A stretch of 64,000 bases of DNA, taken from contig CAXXFH010000004.1 of NCBI GenBank assembly GCA_963677085.2, positions 1,240,001 to 1,304,000 on the forward strand, given 5' to 3'. This document shows, in pieces, positions 61,089 to 64,000 of the stretch (positions within the stretch are counted from its first letter, which is position 1; each line of letters opens with the position of its first letter). Under the pieces are notes generated by a model. It was not told where the DNA came from. It saw only the letters and a program-made list of their open reading frames with translations, and ran no database searches. A program made the position numbers and the translations under genes. The DNA comes from G963677085 sp963677085. Lineage in GTDB: Bacteria; Planctomycetota; Planctomycetia; Pirellulales; Thermoguttaceae.

Positions 61089-62375
61089 ATGTCGAAAAGC
61101 AGTCGTCGCGAGTTTTTGGGCACTACCGCCGCAGCGGCCGGTGCCGTGGCGCTGGGTGCCCGGTTGTCGCAGGCCGCCGAGGGCGACACGCTGAAGATGG
61201 GCGTCATCGGCGTGGGCTGGTACGGTATGGTCGACGCCAAGGCCGCTCTGAAAGTCGGCGGCGTCGAAATCGTGGCCATCTGCGACATCGACAGCGACCA
61301 CCTCAACGCCGCAGCCGATGAACTCGAAAAACTCCAGGGCACCCGACCCAAGACCTTCAAGCTTTACGAAGAACTACTCGACAGCAAGCCGCTGGAGGCG
61401 GTGATTATCGGCACGCCGCCGCAGTGGCACGCATTGCAACTGATCGCCGCGCTGGATCGCGGCCTGGACATCTACTGCGAAAAGCCCGTGGCCTACGACG
61501 TTCGCGAAGGCCGGGCGATGGTCGACGCCGTGGAGAAGTCGGACCAGATCGTGCAGATTGGTTTCCAACGGCGGCAGAGCGAGGCCCTGAAGCAAGCGGC
61601 CACGTTCATCCAATCCGGCGGCATCGGTCAGCTTGTGCAAGTCGACGTCCAGATCCACTTCCGTGCCGGCACCAAAGATCCCACACCCCAGGATCCGCCG
61701 GCCTCGCTCGACTGGGACCTCTGGTGCGGCCCGGGCCCAAAAATCCCCTACAGCCCTCAGGTGGGTCACCTCAACTGGCGACTGGAAAAAACCAGCGGCC
61801 ATGGACATCTGGTCGACTGGGGCATTCACCTGATCGATGCCACGCGAATGATGCTCGGACTTTCAACGCCCAAAAAGATCACCGGCGCCGGAGGGATCTA
61901 CTACCTGAAGGACAAGATCACCACGCCCGACACGCTCAACATCCAGTTCGATTTCGACCAGATCCCGGTCGTCTGGCGACATCGCCTCTGGGGCGCCCAA
62001 GAGTATGCGCCCGAGGTAAACAACGGAATCTTCTTCTACGGCGACAAGGGCACGGTGTTCGCCACCGACCAGCGATGGGTATTCATTCCTCGTGGCAAAA
62101 AGGGCGAAAAGCAAGAACATCCGGTGAATACTGACCTGGGTACGCTGCACATGGCCAACTTCCTCAAGGCAGTCCGCACGCGACAACAACCGATGTGTAC
62201 GATGCAGGACGGCTACCAAAGCACGGCAACCGTACAGTTGGCGATGATTGCCTACGAAACGGAGTCGACCGTCCGCTGGGACAGTACCACCGAGCAAATC
62301 GCCGACAACCCGGCCGCCGCCGGCCTGTTGAAACGGGAATATCGCTCGCCGTGGAAACACCCGTACACGGGTTGA
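61089..62375 (+). CDS. Gfo/Idh/MocA family oxidoreductase with Tat signal
   Basis: A 428-residue NAD(P)-dependent sugar-acid oxidoreductase homologue. The N-terminus SRREFLG plus the Ala-rich h-region is a typical Tat signal, so the folded enzyme is exported. Rossmann motif GVGWYG at 41-46, then EKPVA at 131-135, and a C-terminal alpha/beta domain with DWGIHLID. It has AGGAG before the ATG. Tat-exported Gfo/Idh enzymes are abundant in Planctomycetes; the cofactor likely comes from the cytoplasm with the protein. Substrate unknown. It is followed by its own terminator. Confidence 0.93.
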   Translation: MSKSSRREFLGTTAAAAGAVALGARLSQAAEGDTLKMGVIGVGWYGMVDAKAALKVGGVEIVAICDIDSDHLNAAADELEKLQGTRPKTFKLYEELLDSKPLEAVIIGTPPQWHALQLIAALDRGLDIYCEKPVAYDVREGRAMVDAVEKSDQIVQIGFQRRQSEALKQAATFIQSGGIGQLVQVDVQIHFRAGTKDPTPQDPPASLDWDLWCGPGPKIPYSPQVGHLNWRLEKTSGHGHLVDWGIHLIDATRMMLGLSTPKKITGAGGIYYLKDKITTPDTLNIQFDFDQIPVVWRHRLWGAQEYAPEVNNGIFFYGDKGTVFATDQRWVFIPRGKKGEKQEHPVNTDLGTLHMANFLKAVRTRQQPMCTMQDGYQSTATVQLAMIAYETESTVRWDSTTEQIADNPAAAGLLKREYRSPWKHPYTG

Positions 62376-62389
62376 CATGAAAACAGGAG

Positions 62390-62427
62390 GACGTAGGCTG
62401 AGTCTCAACCCAGCCTACGTCTTTTCT
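62390..62427 (+). terminator. Intrinsic terminator
   Basis: gacgtaggctg and cagcctacgtc form an 11-bp stem with a 10-base loop, then ttttctattt. It ends 22 bases before the next gene start, which therefore has its promoter inside or just behind the hairpin. Confidence 0.88.
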
Positions 62428-62449
62428 ATTTCTCGCCACGAGGTGATTC

Positions 62450-62947
62450 ATGTCTACCGAGTCGCTTTCAGGCACCAATTGCAGTAAATCGAATGCTGGC
62501 AAGAGACGGTTTCACCTGTGGCTTCTCCCCAGCGCATGGCTGGTAGCCATCATCGGGTTGTGGTGTAACATCTGGCTACGAGACTTGCACGGCGATCGTA
62601 CCATGCCTGTCTTGATCGCCGGCTTCGCGGGTTTGTGGCTCGGAGAATTCTTCGGGTTACTACCGTTTCCGTTTGTCCAGTGCCTCGGTGGAGTGCTGGT
62701 AATGGGAGCAGTGGGATTGTTCCAAGACTTTCTCGGGGTTCCCAAGCGAATTGTCATATTCTATGCCATAGTACCAATTGTATCGTTTTCTGGCTTGGCC
62801 ATATTGCAGGGCACAATCGGCAATCCAAAGTTCCTCTTTGAGTTGGTACTGCTGCACTTCTGTATCGATCTCTATGCTATCGCTTTTCTTTCCTGCATAG
62901 TGTACTTGCTACTGCACATTGGGCGCAGACTGGCCCACACACACTGA
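62450..62947 (+). CDS. Small integral membrane protein of unknown function
   Basis: A 165-residue protein with four to five hydrophobic segments (LPSAWLVAIIGLWC, VLIAGFAGLWLGEFFGLL, FYAIVPIVSFSGLAIL, LYAIAFLSCIVYLLLHI). GAGGTGA precedes ATG. No enzyme motif. AT-richer codon use than neighbours in the second half, which may mark foreign origin, but the sample is short. No partner gene is seen. Confidence 0.65.
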   Translation: MSTESLSGTNCSKSNAGKRRFHLWLLPSAWLVAIIGLWCNIWLRDLHGDRTMPVLIAGFAGLWLGEFFGLLPFPFVQCLGGVLVMGAVGLFQDFLGVPKRIVIFYAIVPIVSFSGLAILQGTIGNPKFLFELVLLHFCIDLYAIAFLSCIVYLLLHIGRRLAHTH

Positions 62948-63072
62948 GGTACCGAACGTCCTTTGCCGCGTATCTCGACTCCCTTCTCAGGTGGCCGACA
63001 AATGACATAAACTGCCTGCCCGTGGCCAGCACTGACTAGCAAGCATCCAGTGACACACAACGCGGTTTTCTT

Positions 63073-63193
63073 GAGTCCCAAGGGGACGTCCGGCAATAGC
63101 CAGGGGCGTAAGCCCCTGGGACGTTCCAGGAATTCCGTTTCCAAGCCCCAACGGGGCGACAGGTTGGGCATACCGGCCGCCCCGTTGGGACTC
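63073..63193. mobile_element. 121-bp MITE-like element with GAGTCCCAA terminal inverted repeats
   Basis: Outer ends gagtcccaa and ttgggactc are perfect inverses; similarity extends further inwards (gggg/cccc). An inner palindrome ggggcgtaagcccc lies near 63103. Between genes, no open frame with support. Such elements are frequent in planctomycete-type genomes in my recollection. Confidence 0.7.
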
Positions 63194-63214
63194 GACTGTC
63201 TGTTGCCTCGCGGT

Positions 63215-64000
63215 CTACATCCCTTCCACCCGGTGCGACATCGGAGCGAGTTCCGTGCCGTCGGGTAGCTTGTAGGGCTGCTCGCCGAAGTTTACGGTCA
63301 CCGTCACCCCGTCGGCAAACTGGCTCTCCTGCACCTGGTGGTCGTCGGTCAGCCAGCGGTGCGAGAGCATTTCCACGTAGCCGGTTGCCCGAGCGACAGA
63401 AGCAGCCGTCTGGTAGCTCTTGACGAACCGGTCGCGGTTTTCCTTCCAAAACTGTCGGGTGAACATGAACATCGGCGGCGTGCCGTACAGCGCGTTTATC
63501 AGGTCGCGGCGATCCCAAAGGCTGGGCAGCTTGTTATTGAAATCGCCCCAGTACCAGTACGACACCATGCAGTCGTGGTAGACCAATTCCCAAAGCGGCA
63601 GCCGATAGTAGTGGCCCGTCTGGAATTTGGCCACCCGCTCGGGCACTTCGTCCCAAAGTACGATCATCTTGCGGCCCGAGTCGGGCACGCGGTAGGGCCC
63701 CAAGCTCATCATGCCCTCGAAAAAGTGCACATACGGCACGGCCGCTTCGTGGCCCGTCTCGCTGCCGGTGACCAGCCCACAACCCTCGCTCATGTAACGC
63801 AGCAGTTCCATCTTCCAGTGGCGGCTTTCAGATCGCGTCATCGGGTGGTCCGCATGGTAGCACTCCCGCCAGGGCGAGGCGGTCGTGGTGTCGATGAATC
63901 GGCCGAGGTACGGCTTGGTCTCCAATTCCTTAGGCACGCGACGCTTGGCATATTCGACCGCCTGACGATCGCACAATACGCCGCACGGATACCACTCACC
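63215..64000 (-). CDS. C-terminal part of a glycoside-hydrolase-like protein, 5' truncated by window edge
   Basis: About 261 residues are visible; the frame is open to the last base, so the true start lies outside. The sequence has aromatic and acidic clusters (GRFIDTTTASPWRECYHADHP; CGLVTGSETG; YYWY-like WYWGDFNNKL), then a beta-rich end (DGVTVTVNFGEQPYKLPDGTEL). This pattern, with HP and SETG motifs, recalls endo-alpha-N-acetylgalactosaminidase/DUF5696-like glycosidases, but the family cannot be confirmed from this fragment. No catalytic residues can be named safely. Confidence 0.6.
   Translation of the reverse strand, partial: GEWYPCGVLCDRQAVEYAKRRVPKELETKPYLGRFIDTTTASPWRECYHADHPMTRSESRHWKMELLRYMSEGCGLVTGSETGHEAAVPYVHFFEGMMSLGPYRVPDSGRKMIVLWDEVPERVAKFQTGHYYRLPLWELVYHDCMVSYWYWGDFNNKLPSLWDRRDLINALYGTPPMFMFTRQFWKENRDRFVKSYQTAASVARATGYVEMLSHRWLTDDHQVQESQFADGVTVTVNFGEQPYKLPDGTELAPMSHRVEGM

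Noticed and set aside
1..64000. tRNA, rRNA, prophage, integrase or toxin-antitoxin operon
   Set aside because: No cloverleaf, rRNA-like stretch, integrase or transposase was recognised by eye; a tRNA scan would be needed to exclude isolated tRNA genes.

Overview
The window looks like a chromosomal segment of a planctomycete, probably of the Pirellulales type. The evidence is GC-rich DNA, two PEP-CTERM-anchored secreted proteins, a DUF1573 protein, an arylsulfatase, a Tat-exported Gfo/Idh/MocA oxidoreductase, a DUF4091 protein, many TPR proteins, a lipoprotein with a multihaem domain, and many short palindromic repeats between genes. This assignment comes from gene content; no rRNA or tRNA gene was found to confirm it.

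Layout. 1-3.3 kb: surface polysaccharide genes (a WecA/MraY-type phosphosugar transferase cut by the window edge, then an O-antigen-ligase/TPR protein). 3.4-6.7 kb: exported DUF1573 protein and a phosphoesterase-like/tetrahaem lipoprotein. 6.8-18.4 kb, mostly minus strand: YebC, a large TPR protein, an endonuclease-III-like protein with a histone-H1-like tail, the translation/transcription cluster nusA-infB-rbfA, and a ketosynthase homologue that lacks its catalytic cysteine. 19-21 kb: a nucleotidyltransferase-HEPN fusion and an unknown gene lying between two direct repeats. 21.1-24.6 kb: two secreted proteins. 24.8-29.1 kb: a compact fatty-acid synthesis operon (rpmF-fabD-fabG-acp-acp-fabF) ending in a strong terminator. 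29.3-38.7 kb: TPR proteins, an HD phosphohydrolase, a Cys-rich secreted protein and a small winged-helix protein. 38.8-45.9 kb: a GT39-like membrane glycosyltransferase, a 16-bp tandem repeat array, a small conserved protein, two translationally coupled CNNM-type transporters and an ABC-2-type permease. 46.3-51.5 kb: PEP-CTERM LamG protein, Tyr/Gly-rich lipoprotein, sulfatase, superoxide dismutase. 51.9-56.7 kb: a lone flagellin and an HD/PAS/GGDEF signalling protein. 57-64 kb: FAH-family hydrolase, PEP-CTERM protein, two unknown genes, Gfo/Idh/MocA oxidoreductase, a small membrane protein and a truncated secreted protein.

How the genes work together. Two clusters are clear functional units: nusA-infB-rbfA for transcription elongation, initiation and ribosome maturation, and the fab operon for type II fatty-acid synthesis. 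Most other genes are single transcription units for envelope, secretion or signalling functions. No CRISPR array, prophage, integrase or transposase gene was seen. The mobile signal here consists only of small non-coding elements: several palindrome families, one of them inside a reading frame; two MITE-like elements; and three unrelated tandem repeats that share a 16-bp period. I did not find a convincing multi-gene undescribed system. The strongest single-locus candidates are the cysteine-less ketosynthase, the H1-tailed endonuclease-like protein, and the unknown gene between direct repeats.
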